Positions 37,221 through 45,618 of a stretch of 64,000 nt of DNA are shown here, in pieces. Location of the stretch: positions 24,068 through 88,067 of the forward strand of contig DAIDHP010000012.1 in assembly GCA_027459625.1 (NCBI GenBank), written 5' to 3'. This DNA comes from Chthonomonadales bacterium. Its GTDB lineage: Bacteria > Armatimonadota > Chthonomonadetes > Chthonomonadales > CAJBBX01. The translations under genes and the position numbers were made by a program. The stretch's first letter is position 1. Every line of letters starts with the position of its first letter. Under the pieces are notes generated by a model, which searched no databases, was not told the origin of the DNA, and saw only the letters and a list, made by a program, of their open reading frames with translations.

Positions 37221-38159
37221 ATGGCATTGGGAAGCGAAATGAAGAACATATCTCCGGATCTCTCAGTGCAACTTGGCAAGCTCAGGATGAAAAATCCGGT
37301 GACCACGGCTTCCGGCACGTACGGCTTCGGAAGCGAATGGGCGGACTTTTATAATCTTTCCAAACTTGGAGCTATTACGGTCAAGGCGGTGACCGTAAAG
37401 CCGAGGATGGGAAATCCTATGCCTCGAACCGCCGAAACCCCTGCGGGGATGCTCAATTCCATTGGATTGCAAAACCCAGGGTTGGACGCCTTTCTTTCGG
37501 AAAAATTGCCGTATCTTCGCAACTTCGATGTGCCGGTGATTGTGAATATCGCCGCGGACAGGATCGAGGATTTCATCACCCTTTCTGAACGTTTGGATGC
37601 AGCAGAGGGGGTCGCCGCGTTGGAGGCGAACATCTCCTGTCCCAATCAGGCGTGCGGCGGAATTGAGTTCGGTACCGATCCCGTTTTAACGCGGCAGGTG
37701 ATTGAATCGATCCGGAAGCACACGAAGCTACCGCTTATCGCCAAGCTTTCCCCGAATGTAACGGACATCACCGTAATCGCCCGAGCCGCCGAGGACGGAG
37801 GCGCGGACATCCTCTCACTTGTGAACACCTTTGTGGGCACGGCGATAGACATTCGCAACCGCACCTTCAAACTTGCAAATCGTCGCGGGGGGCTTTCGGG
37901 CCCGTGCATCAAACCTTTGGCACTCTACATGACTTGGAGAATCGCCTCATCCATCAATTTGCCGGTGATCGGCATGGGCGGAATATCGTCCGCGGAGGAT
38001 GCGGTGGAATTCTTGCTCGCCGGTGCGTCCGCAGTGGCGGTGGGAACGTCGAATTTTGTCAATCCCATGATCGCCTTGGATGTGGTGAATGGCATCCGCG
38101 AATATTTGATAACACAGGGCGCTGAATCGGTGAAAGAGATAATCGGAACGGTGCGATGA
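37221..38159 (+). CDS. pyrD: Dihydroorotate dehydrogenase B, catalytic subunit
   Basis: FMN enzyme oxidising dihydroorotate to orotate in pyrimidine synthesis. Seen: LRMKNPVTTASGTYGFG, NSIGLQNPGLDAFL, catalytic Cys in NISCPNQACGGIEFG, and the phosphate loop IGMGGISSAEDAVEFLLAGASAVAVGT. 312 residues. ATG at 37221 abuts GGAG; an ATG 18 nt later (37239) is a possible alternative. Forms a complex with PyrK. Confidence 0.97.
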   Translation: MALGSEMKNISPDLSVQLGKLRMKNPVTTASGTYGFGSEWADFYNLSKLGAITVKAVTVKPRMGNPMPRTAETPAGMLNSIGLQNPGLDAFLSEKLPYLRNFDVPVIVNIAADRIEDFITLSERLDAAEGVAALEANISCPNQACGGIEFGTDPVLTRQVIESIRKHTKLPLIAKLSPNVTDITVIARAAEDGGADILSLVNTFVGTAIDIRNRTFKLANRRGGLSGPCIKPLALYMTWRIASSINLPVIGMGGISSAEDAVEFLLAGASAVAVGTSNFVNPMIALDVVNGIREYLITQGAESVKEIIGTVR

Positions 38160-38348
38160 TTCTGGCAAATACCTCAATCATGCGTGGATTTTGGCATCCT
38201 TGAAACCATTCCGCCATTGCGATTCCCCGAGAGCCCGCCTTCACCTGGATAAAAACTGATGAAAAATGCGGGTGAGTGTGGCATAAATCGATATATGGAT
38301 CGTGACATGCATGGTTGAGGGTGAGACTAATAATAGCGAGTAAGGAGG

Positions 38349-38437
38349 CGGGCGGCGGATCCGTTCCATAATCCGGAAGTCTAACGCTATGGATTGTCCT
38401 TGAGACGTCCCCTAACGACTCACCAGTAAGCCGCCCG
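38349..38437. ncRNA. Candidate structured RNA (cloverleaf-like element)
   Basis: A perfect 8-bp stem CGGGCGGC/GCCGCCCG (38349-38356 with 38430-38437) encloses smaller helices: CGGAT/ATCCG (38356-38360/38371-38375), AAG/CTT (38377-38379/38399-38401) and GAGACGT/ACGACTC with one A-A mismatch (38402-38408/38415-38421). It is in the 460-nt gap between pyrD and the glycoamylase gene. It is not a tRNA (no T-loop sequence) and fits no riboswitch I know. Strand cannot be fixed; + is likelier if it serves the downstream glycosidase operon. Confidence 0.45.
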
Positions 38438-38618
38438 TGTTGATATTATCGGCATGGGCGGTCATCTTTATTATAGAGTTTTTGCCTGGAATCTATCTTT
38501 TGCATACCGAGAATGGAAATCTGGATACAATCCTCCATTTAGCGCGTACACCTCTTGGAAAAGTATTCGATAACCGTTTGTCGAAAACACTTCATGCAAA
38601 CATTTGGAGACTCGGCTA

Positions 38619-40007
38619 ATGAAAATCGCGCGCATGATATCCATTATCCTCTTACTTGCGATGATGCCGCTCAATTCCCTCGCTTTGGTGAGAGATGATA
38701 CGAGCAGCCCCGCCGATGCAATTTCATCAATCTCCCCCATTCGGAAGCAATCCACCGCGAACGCGGAGCTTAAAAAACTCGCTTACAAATCCTTTAAATG
38801 GTTTCAGCATTACCGAAATCCCGACACAGGGCTTGTGTTGGACCGCGGTTCCAATTGGAAGGATGCGGAAAAGCGAAATACGATGGCGTCCATCGCTTCG
38901 TCGGGCTATTTCCTCTCCTTGCTTCCCGTATGGGTGCGTCTTGGCTGGCTGAGCGAAAGCGAGGCGCGGAAGGAGGCTTTGCGGACGCTTCGGTTCGCTT
39001 GGACAAAATTGCCCACTCATTACGGCTTGTTCTATCACTTCATGGATTGGAAGACCGGGCGGCGGTGGGGCGATTGCGAAGTGTCAGTTCTGGATAGCGC
39101 AATCTTTCTCAACGGGTGTATGACCGTTGCGGAGGGGTTCCGAGGGGATGTCGCCCGAGTGGCGAATGAGCTTATGGATCGCGCTGATTGGACACAGTTC
39201 CTCGTGTCATCCGGAAATGGTCAAGTGTTGGCTTTGGCTTGGAGCCCTGAAAACGGGTTGTACGGAAGAGCTGATGTCCGATCAAGTGAGATGTCCATGC
39301 CATATCTCCTCGCAATCGGATCCGACGCCCATCCTATCCCGAAGAATCTCTGGTATCACATGCGCACGGATTTCGGCAAGCTGGAGGGATATCGCATTCT
39401 GAACCCCGGTTTCCCGCTCTTCACAAGTTATTTCGGTTTGGGGTGGTGCGAATTGAAAAACATGAAGGACAAGGATGGCGTGGATCTTTACGAGAACGCC
39501 AGGCAGACCGCCTTGGCGAACAGGGCTGCGTGCAGGGCGATAGCGACACGCTGGAAGACTTTCCGACAGGATGAGGGCGGATGGTGGGGGATCAGCGCGG
39601 GCGATTCGCCAAAAGGCTACGTCGCCGCCGCACCTCCCGATGGCGACGGTGACGGCACCGTATGGCCCATGGCCGCATTGGCGGACATAACTTGGATTCC
39701 CGATGTTATCGATAAGGACCTAGTGAGATGGATGTCCTCCATGAATTGGGACGAAGTAAACGGCGCCTACGGGTTAGCGCCCTTCAGCTTGGATAAGAGC
39801 TGGGTGGGAGATGACGTCATTGGTATTGATCTGGGTAGCTTCAGCGTCAATTGGGCGAACTACAACACGGGATTGGTGTGGAAGCTATGGGGCGAACATC
39901 CCGTGGCACGAAAAGCGATGGAGCGAATAGGGTTTACCTCGGATTCCAACGGGAAGCAGTCACGAACTCACAAGGGTTTTTCCATATTGGCTGCAACGAG
40001 AAAATGA
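38619..40007 (+). CDS. Secreted glycoamylase-like (GH144/PF10091-type) protein
   Basis: A 462-residue exported (alpha/alpha)6-barrel protein. ATG at 38619 has GGAG about 9 nt upstream and begins a good signal peptide (KIARMISIILLLAMMPLNSLA). The glycoamylase pattern is clear: KSFKWFQHYRNPDTGLVLDR, SIASSGYFLSLLPVWVRLGW, YGLFYHFMDWKTGRRWGDCEVSVLDSAIF-type, and PYLLAIGSDAHPIP. GH144 members are endo-beta-1,2-glucanases; the substrate here is unproven. The stop overlaps the GH27 region (1-nt gap), so both are one operon. Confidence 0.82.
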   Translation: MKIARMISIILLLAMMPLNSLALVRDDTSSPADAISSISPIRKQSTANAELKKLAYKSFKWFQHYRNPDTGLVLDRGSNWKDAEKRNTMASIASSGYFLSLLPVWVRLGWLSESEARKEALRTLRFAWTKLPTHYGLFYHFMDWKTGRRWGDCEVSVLDSAIFLNGCMTVAEGFRGDVARVANELMDRADWTQFLVSSGNGQVLALAWSPENGLYGRADVRSSEMSMPYLLAIGSDAHPIPKNLWYHMRTDFGKLEGYRILNPGFPLFTSYFGLGWCELKNMKDKDGVDLYENARQTALANRAACRAIATRWKTFRQDEGGWWGISAGDSPKGYVAAAPPDGDGDGTVWPMAALADITWIPDVIDKDLVRWMSSMNWDEVNGAYGLAPFSLDKSWVGDDVIGIDLGSFSVNWANYNTGLVWKLWGEHPVARKAMERIGFTSDSNGKQSRTHKGFSILAATRK

Positions 40008-40008
40008 T

Positions 40009-41352
40009 ATGAGGCCTGTATTCTTACCACGTCTGTTCGTTAACGCCGTGTATATCCTTGCGATTATTCTCATGGGGGTTTTTCACCCCGAACCGAGCCG
40101 CGCTATAGGCTCAGGGTTCGCCGATAGGCCCTACATGGGATGGAGCAGTTGGAGTCTTGAAGCCACCAAATTCCCGGGTTACGGGGGAATGGGCTGGCTT
40201 ACGGCGGCGCACGTCAAGGAGCAATCCGACGCGATGCACCGAACATTGCAGAAATTCGGATACAAGTACGTGAACCTGGATTCGGGATGGAGCGGCGGGT
40301 ATGACGAGTACGGCCGGCCGATTCCGGATGGGAGTAAATTCCCCGATGGAATTAAGGGAATAGCCCGTTACGTGCATCGAAATGGGCAGAAACTGGGGAT
40401 ATACTGGGTGCCGGGAATCGCAAGAGACCTGTATGATCGCAATCCCCTCATTCTGGACACGCCCTACCACCTTCAGGATATAGTGGCGAAGCCCCTCGCC
40501 CCTGCGAACAGTTGGGGCTGGCATTACAAAATAGACTTCTCCAAGCCTGGCGCCCAGGACTATATCGATTCCATCGCCTCCCTGTTCGTCTCGTGGGGGG
40601 TGGATTTCCTAAAGCTCGACGGTGTGGTACCCGGATCCGATCATGACAATACCGTTGACGCTCGCCCGGACGTGGAGGCGTGGGCGAAGGCGATTAGTAA
40701 AACACACCGCAAGATATGGTTGGAGCTATCCTGGCGTATCGACAGCCACTACGCCGATTTTTGGAGCAAGTACGCCAACGGCTGGCGTGTGGGGGATGAC
40801 GTGGATAGTTACGAGGATACGTTGACCGACTGGGGGAATATCCGCAGAACCTTCGGCGCCGTGGCGGCTTGGTCGGGGCTGTCGGGAAAGGGGATAGGCT
40901 GGGACGACCTGGATTCCCTTGATGTGGGGAACGGCGAGATGGACGGCTTGACGGACATAGAGCGTAAGACAGCCGTGACCCTTTGGGCGATTTCCTGCTC
41001 CCCTCTCTACACCGGCGATGATTTGACCAAACTCGATCCATACGGGATCCGGTTGCTCACCAACAAGGAGGTGATCGCCGTGGATCAATCAGGAGTTCCC
41101 GCCGTGAGGGTTGCGAGCGGGGAGAAGCAAGTGTGGTGCATATCCCGAAGAGATGGAAGCCGGATCGTCGCTCTCTTCAACCTCTCCTCGACCCCATCCA
41201 GCGTTGCGGCGTCGTGGAGCGAGATAGGCGTAACCGGCAAAGCGAAAGTGCGAGACCTCTGGAGCCACAAGAACCTCGGCGTCTTTCAAGGGGAGTTCCA
41301 AGCGAACCTCCCGGCGCATGGATGCGAACTGGTGAAGATTGTTGATTTTTGA
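40009..41352 (+). CDS. Secreted GH27 alpha-galactosidase family protein
   Basis: A 447-residue exported enzyme. Signal peptide at residues about 1-32 (AVYILAIILMGVFHPEPSRA). GH27 hallmarks: YMGWSSWSLEAT in place of the usual MGWNSW, FGYKYVNLDSGW, DGSKFPDGIKGIARYVH, putative nucleophile Asp204 in DFLKLDG, and acid/base candidates Asp263/Asp264 in RVGDDVDS. A C-terminal beta domain (from about 360) follows. Probably removes alpha-galactosyl or alpha-arabinopyranosyl units. It begins 1 nt after the glycoamylase-like stop codon. Confidence 0.88.
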   Translation: MRPVFLPRLFVNAVYILAIILMGVFHPEPSRAIGSGFADRPYMGWSSWSLEATKFPGYGGMGWLTAAHVKEQSDAMHRTLQKFGYKYVNLDSGWSGGYDEYGRPIPDGSKFPDGIKGIARYVHRNGQKLGIYWVPGIARDLYDRNPLILDTPYHLQDIVAKPLAPANSWGWHYKIDFSKPGAQDYIDSIASLFVSWGVDFLKLDGVVPGSDHDNTVDARPDVEAWAKAISKTHRKIWLELSWRIDSHYADFWSKYANGWRVGDDVDSYEDTLTDWGNIRRTFGAVAAWSGLSGKGIGWDDLDSLDVGNGEMDGLTDIERKTAVTLWAISCSPLYTGDDLTKLDPYGIRLLTNKEVIAVDQSGVPAVRVASGEKQVWCISRRDGSRIVALFNLSSTPSSVAASWSEIGVTGKAKVRDLWSHKNLGVFQGEFQANLPAHGCELVKIVDF

Positions 41353-41451
41353 TCGTGGATTAAGGATTTTTGATTTTGTATTGTAAATTGATGATTTCGG
41401 CGACTATGGTACTCTGGATTTATAGGAATGGGGGCGAAGGAAAAAAAAACA

Positions 41452-41538
41452 CCTTCCAGAACTGATCGTGCTTTATGGCATGCCTCCCTGTGTGTTCCAA
41501 TATATCGATCTTTACCTATTGTATCATAATCGTATCCA
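41452..41538. repeat. Direct repeat, left copy (relic 5' end of an Rpn-family gene)
   Basis: 87 bp nearly identical (three differences) to 42481-42567, 1029 bp apart and in the same orientation. It duplicates the ribosome site and first codons of the Rpn-family gene on the reverse strand. Here the start codon is changed to ATA and no reading frame follows. Confidence 0.85.
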
Positions 41539-41554
41539 CCCGAAGGGTGTGGCT

Positions 41555-42505
41555 TTATTGAAGGATCTCATCCAGACGCATATCGTCGAGTGATTTTGCA
41601 TCCAACACCCTGTCTGCAAGCTCATCCAGGGAATCCCCTGCGGTGATTTGTCTTATAGACTTGACCGCACCTTCCGGCAATTCACCGAATTTTCGTCGCA
41701 TCAAGCGAAGTAAAGTCTCCTGCTTCCCTGCCTGAATTCCTGCCTGAATACCTTCTTGAATGCCTTCCTGAATGCCTTCCTGTCTTCCCAGCGATCTTCC
41801 ACGCTCGTGCCATTGTGTCAACATTTCCCTAACCTCCTCGGGTTCCGATCTACCAATCCTTTGCTCCAGTTCCAACTGCTCCAACGTATTCAATACGAGG
41901 TACTGATCCACCACGTTCATTAACATCGTGCCGCGAGCCTCGTCCAGATGCGCACGCGACAGGCGTTCGTACGCCTTCAATTTGCGCGTGACGCGATCCA
42001 CGCCCTCGGAGCGCATCAGCGAACTGAGCGCGGGCGCCAGCGCGTTGTCCAACTCCAGATACGGTTCCGCCGGCAAGTCCGGCAAACTGATCGCCGAGTA
42101 GCGGAATAGAATAATCTCCATGCCGAAAAGCCTCTCGGCGTACTCCTCCTCCGTGATGCCGCCTGCGCCGGGAGCGAGATACAGCACAACCGGAAAAACC
42201 GGAGCTTTCTTGCGCATTCGAAGCAGACTGTAATACTCCCACATCCGGAAGGGCATGTCACTCCTCCGCTCAGCCTGCACCTCCACGTGAATCAGTATAA
42301 ACTCCGTGTCGCCATCCTTGGTGTGCACCTGAACCACCAGGTCCGGCTCCCGAAGTTCGCCATCGGGTGTATCCGTGAACACCTCCTTGTCAAGCGGAAC
42401 TATTCCGTTGAAATCAATGCATTCTGCGACTACAGGAAAGAACAATTCCAAAAATTCGCGGAGGAACGTCAGAAGAACCTCCTTCCAGAGCTGATCGTGC
42501 TTCAT
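41555..42505 (-). CDS. Rpn family recombination-promoting nuclease/putative transposase
   Basis: A 316-residue protein with an N-terminal PD-(D/E)xK nuclease domain: REPDLVVQV and FILIHVEVQAERRSDMPFRMWEYY, the D-x-x and E-x-Q of the family. The C-terminal half has a DUF4351-like region and a short repeat (EGIQ four times, then AGIQ/AGKQ) before a final helical domain. The ATG at 42505 has GGGAGG 6 nt upstream. Rpn proteins are DNA endonucleases that raise recombination in E. coli and often cluster with defence loci. It is the last gene of the restriction island, and the direct repeats flanking it suggest a lost second copy. Confidence 0.85.
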   Translation of the reverse strand: MKHDQLWKEVLLTFLREFLELFFPVVAECIDFNGIVPLDKEVFTDTPDGELREPDLVVQVHTKDGDTEFILIHVEVQAERRSDMPFRMWEYYSLLRMRKKAPVFPVVLYLAPGAGGITEEEYAERLFGMEIILFRYSAISLPDLPAEPYLELDNALAPALSSLMRSEGVDRVTRKLKAYERLSRAHLDEARGTMLMNVVDQYLVLNTLEQLELEQRIGRSEPEEVREMLTQWHERGRSLGRQEGIQEGIQEGIQAGIQAGKQETLLRLMRRKFGELPEGAVKSIRQITAGDSLDELADRVLDAKSLDDMRLDEILQ

Positions 42506-42567
42506 GGCATGCCTCCCTGTGTGTTCCAATATTTCGATCTTTACCTATTGTATCATAATCGTATCCA
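42481..42567. repeat. Direct repeat, right copy (start of the Rpn-family gene)
   Basis: Partner of 41452-41538. It spans the functional start codon (42503-42505), the GGGAGG ribosome site and about 55 bp upstream. The pair marks a past tandem duplication, or a homologous recombination scar, of 1029 bp. Confidence 0.85.
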
Positions 42568-42612
42568 ACCTCGGGGGTATGTTCATAAAACTCAGTAGAC
42601 TTCCTCCAAGGC

Positions 42613-44034
42613 TCATTCTTCCATCGACGCCGTATCATTCTCCCCCCACACCCTCGCAAGAACATTCTGTATCTTCTTCTCCATGCGCTCTATAAGCTCC
42701 TTGTTGGCGTTCACGAGTGCCTGCTCCGCTTCGATCTCGGCTACAATGGCATGCTGAGTTTCGAGTGGTGGGAGGGGGATTTTGTATTCTACTAGTACGG
42801 TGCGCGGCACCCGCTGTAAACCGCCTGTACCAGTCATCTTCTTTGCGGCCGTGGCACGGAATGTCTGGTTTGCGATTGCGAAGTAGACCCACTCGTACAG
42901 CATTCTCTCCGAGCAACGGATTACGAAGAACTCGCTGGACCCAAATCCGATATCGTTGGAGAGATTACTGGCGATGCCCGCTTTACCATTTTCGAAGCAC
43001 GGCGTCACCTTGGCGATGAGTACATCGTTATTACGGAAATAAGTATAGTTCACCCCTACCTCAGAGAGCTTTCTTGTCTCCTTGGGTTCGAAGGTCATCG
43101 AGTGTTCGCCTAGGTCCGCCATCGGGACGAAAGAAACGATGGTGTCGCCAGATAGCCCGCCTATTTCACTCTTCTTTGGATTGATCTCAGCGACCTCCCC
43201 CAACTTCACCAACGGCCACTCGGGGTCCACGGGGATGCGGGGCTTGTAGTTTTCCACCACCGCCCTGGCACCGTCAATCACCTTCTGGTAACCCTCTATC
43301 TCCTCCACAATCTCCCTTTGCACCTCCAGTGGGGGGAGTGGGATTTTGAATGATTCTATATAATGTCGAGGAATACGTTGTAAACCACCTGTACCAGTCA
43401 TTTGCTCAATAGCTGATTTTCGAAATAGTGGGTTGGTAATGCAAAAATATAAGAATTCAGACCGAATGCTATTGGATGGGCGGAGAACAAAAAATTCGCT
43501 AGAGCCAAAACCAATTCCATTTACCAGATTACGTGCAATCCCTGCTTTTCCATTTTCAAAACAAGGAGTTACCTTCGCTAAAAGGATATCATTCTCTTTA
43601 AAATATGTATAACTTGTGCCAATTTCACCGATTTTTTTTGTCTTTTGTGCGTTAAAAGCAATTCGTTTTTCTTCAAGATCAGCCATAGGAACGAAAGAAA
43701 CAAGCAGATCACTCGAATAAGCTTGTATTTCATTCTTCGACGGATTGATCGTACAAATATCCGCAATTGATACGATTGGATATTTATGTGAGTAAATGTT
43801 ATTCTCCCTATATCTCTCCCCGCTCAGGTTGTAGTCGCCGTTTGCGGCGATCTTCTCCTTCGGCACCACAAGGAATCGCTTATCCTCGGTTGCCGATTTA
43901 TCCTTCCATCCGCAATCCGCACTTCGCTGCCTGCACTCCTCCATCCAATCCTTGAGCAGGCGCGCCGTATCCGGAAGGTCGTTCTTGTCGAAGGCTCTCC
44001 GCTTTGCGCCGAGTCCGAAGCCGTCGTTCTCCAC
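42613..44034 (-). CDS. hsdS: Type I specificity subunit HsdS, in frame with the C-terminus of HsdM
   Basis: Residues about 1-75 are the end of an HsdM protein (NDGFGLGAKRRAFDKNDLP, FLVVPKEKIAANGDYNLSG), and the frame runs without a stop into an HsdS domain. Two target-recognition domains follow (about 85-240 and 270-440), each ending in a conserved helix (LPPLEVQREIVEEIE; LPPLETQHAIVAEIE). The two TRDs are strikingly alike: both contain VPMADL, KVTPCFENGKAGIA, IGFGSSEFFV and MTGTGGLQR. The gene is normally joined to the upstream methylase, so the product is probably an M-S fusion interrupted by a one-base frameshift near 44096. The open frame begins at 44034 only because of that break. Confidence 0.85.
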   Translation of the reverse strand: MENDGFGLGAKRRAFDKNDLPDTARLLKDWMEECRQRSADCGWKDKSATEDKRFLVVPKEKIAANGDYNLSGERYRENNIYSHKYPIVSIADICTINPSKNEIQAYSSDLLVSFVPMADLEEKRIAFNAQKTKKIGEIGTSYTYFKENDILLAKVTPCFENGKAGIARNLVNGIGFGSSEFFVLRPSNSIRSEFLYFCITNPLFRKSAIEQMTGTGGLQRIPRHYIESFKIPLPPLEVQREIVEEIEGYQKVIDGARAVVENYKPRIPVDPEWPLVKLGEVAEINPKKSEIGGLSGDTIVSFVPMADLGEHSMTFEPKETRKLSEVGVNYTYFRNNDVLIAKVTPCFENGKAGIASNLSNDIGFGSSEFFVIRCSERMLYEWVYFAIANQTFRATAAKKMTGTGGLQRVPRTVLVEYKIPLPPLETQHAIVAEIEAEQALVNANKELIERMEKKIQNVLARVWGENDTASMEE

Positions 44035-45164
44035 CTTGAAGAAGGCGATGCTGTCGTTATGCGGCGCCAGCGCGTTGTCGAGGAAGAGGATCGAGGCTTG
44101 ACACCGGAGTAGGGATTGAAGACCCCCGCCGGCAGCGAGACGACGGCCACCAGATGCCGCTCCACCAGCATCTTTCGCAACTGTTTGTAGGCGGATTGAC
44201 TCTGGAAGATAATTCCCTCGGGCACGATGATTGCCGCCCGGCCGTTCGGCATGAGGTGTTCCGCCATGTAGTCCACGAAGAGCACCTCGCTCCGCTTGGA
44301 CTGCACGGAAAAACGGGTATGCGGCTGAATGCCTCCCTTCGGCGACATGAAAGGCGGATTGGCGAGAATGATGTGGGCGTATTGGTTCCAGCGATCCTGG
44401 CTGGTGAGCGTGTCATACTCGTAAATGTGGGGGTCGGCGAACCCGTGCAGGTACATGTTGACCAGGCTGAGCCGCACCATGTCGGGGGAGATGTCGTAGC
44501 CTTTGAAGTTTTCCGCGAGATACTTTCTTTCGTCGGGAGTGAGCGTTCCCTGTCCGTTCTCGTCCGTGTTCGCCTTCAGGATGTGCTTGTAGGAGGAAAT
44601 CAGGAATCCGGCTGTTCCGCATGCCGGGTCGAGCACGGTTTCGTTCTTTTTCGGGTCTATCACCTCCACCATGAAGTCGATGATATGCCTTGGGGTGCGA
44701 AACTGCCCGGCGTCGCCCTGGGAACCGAGGATGGACAGCAGGTATTCGAAGGCGTCGCCAAGCCGTTCGGAGTGGTCGTAATCGAACTCATCGATGATAC
44801 GCAGGAACATCCGCAGGGTCTCGGGATCTCGGTAGGGAAGATAGGCGTTCTTGAAGATGTCACGAAAAAGCGGGGGAACACCCGGATTCTCCGGCATCCT
44901 GGCGATGGCTTCGGTGTAAAGGTTCAAGGTTTCAAACCCACCTAGCCCCAGGCTCATGAGATTCGCCCATCCGTAACGGGCGAAATCCCCCGCGAAGAAC
45001 TTGCCCATTCCGCCCAGTTCCTCGCTCTCCGCATCCATGTCATCCATGAACTTGTAGATGAGAGCGATGGTGATCTGCTCCACCTGGCTCTTGGGGTCGG
45101 GAACCTTCCCCACGAGAATATCGCGGGCGGTGTCGATGCGGCGTCTGGTGTCGATGTCTAGCAT
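43824..45164 (-). CDS. hsdM: Type I DNA methyltransferase HsdM, frameshifted near 44096
   Basis: N6-adenine methylase subunit. Start ATG 45164. Seen: N-terminal helical domain, RTPRHIIDFMVEVI, AdoMet motif VLDPACGTAGFLISS, GYDISPDMVRLSLVNMYLHG, catalytic IILANPPF. After SLPAGVFNPYSGVK the frame changes to a low-complexity Ser/Arg sequence for about 90 residues. Adding one base at 44096/44097 (AAG then CC, read on the reverse strand) restores KTSILFLDNALAP and continues into the frame at 44034-42613. So only 44097-45164 is authentic in this frame. The cause is either a real inactivating deletion or an assembly error. Confidence 0.85.
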   Translation of the reverse strand: MLDIDTRRRIDTARDILVGKVPDPKSQVEQITIALIYKFMDDMDAESEELGGMGKFFAGDFARYGWANLMSLGLGGFETLNLYTEAIARMPENPGVPPLFRDIFKNAYLPYRDPETLRMFLRIIDEFDYDHSERLGDAFEYLLSILGSQGDAGQFRTPRHIIDFMVEVIDPKKNETVLDPACGTAGFLISSYKHILKANTDENGQGTLTPDERKYLAENFKGYDISPDMVRLSLVNMYLHGFADPHIYEYDTLTSQDRWNQYAHIILANPPFMSPKGGIQPHTRFSVQSKRSEVLFVDYMAEHLMPNGRAAIIVPEGIIFQSQSAYKQLRKMLVERHLVAVVSLPAGVFNPYSGVKPRSSSSTTRWRRITTASPSSRWRTTASDSAQSGEPSTRTTFRIRRACSRIGWRSAGSEVRIADGRINRQPRISDSLWCRRRRSPQTATTT

Positions 45165-45184
45165 GATATGATCCGATCTAGGAT

Positions 45185-45582
45185 TTATGATTTTGGATTG
45201 CTGATTTTTGATTGGGCAATGTTGGATTTGGCGGTGCGACCGGAGGCGATGAAGATGGCGGTCAACTCTTCCGCTTCCTTGCGAAGCGGCAAAGTGCGGC
45301 TCTCCTTCGGAAAACCGACGTCCGCAATGATCTCCATCCAAAACGCTGTCTCATCCGCCTTCTCAGCCATGATACCAATTTTAGCCACGAACTCAGACAT
45401 CGAACGGCTTCGGAAGGCGGCGCGATAGTTCGCACCCACGGAAGCACGCTTCTCACCAGTTCATTGCCAATTGCTCTCCCCGCAATCGTATTCAGCAAAC
45501 TCTCCACAAGCTTAATAACTTGCAGCGCGAACCTCTTGGTACTGTCTTTTAATTCCTGCTCATTCCTCTCCTCTCCCTCCAA
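45185..45582 (-). pseudogene. Frameshifted four-helix-bundle (S23/IVP-like) protein gene
   Basis: Reverse strand. The first half reads RFALQVIKLVESLLNTIAGR and NELVRS in one frame; the second half reads GANYRAAFRSRSMSEFVAKI, ETAFWMEII and EAEELTAIFIASG in another. Together they give the four-helix-bundle pattern (ALQV...LVRSG-S-GANY...AKADET-FW-EII). Restoring one base at about 45446 joins the halves as RSGASVGANY. Such proteins occur in rRNA insertions and beside mobile genes; their role is unknown. The only start is a TTG at 45582. Confidence 0.75.
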
Positions 45583-45618
45583 TCCCTAATTAGCAATCAG
45601 CAATCCAAAATCCTAAAT

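Noticed and set aside
38349..38437. tRNA gene
   Set aside because: Cloverleaf-like outline but no T-loop TTCGA sequence, no anticodon stem of 5 bp and a too-long acceptor stem.
41555..42567. Insertion sequence
   Set aside because: The flanking repeats are direct 87-bp copies of gene sequence, not terminal inverted repeats, and the Rpn protein lacks a DDE transposase domain.
44154..44945. 263-codon forward open frame opposite hsdM
   Set aside because: Lies wholly opposite conserved methylase motifs; no family resemblance.
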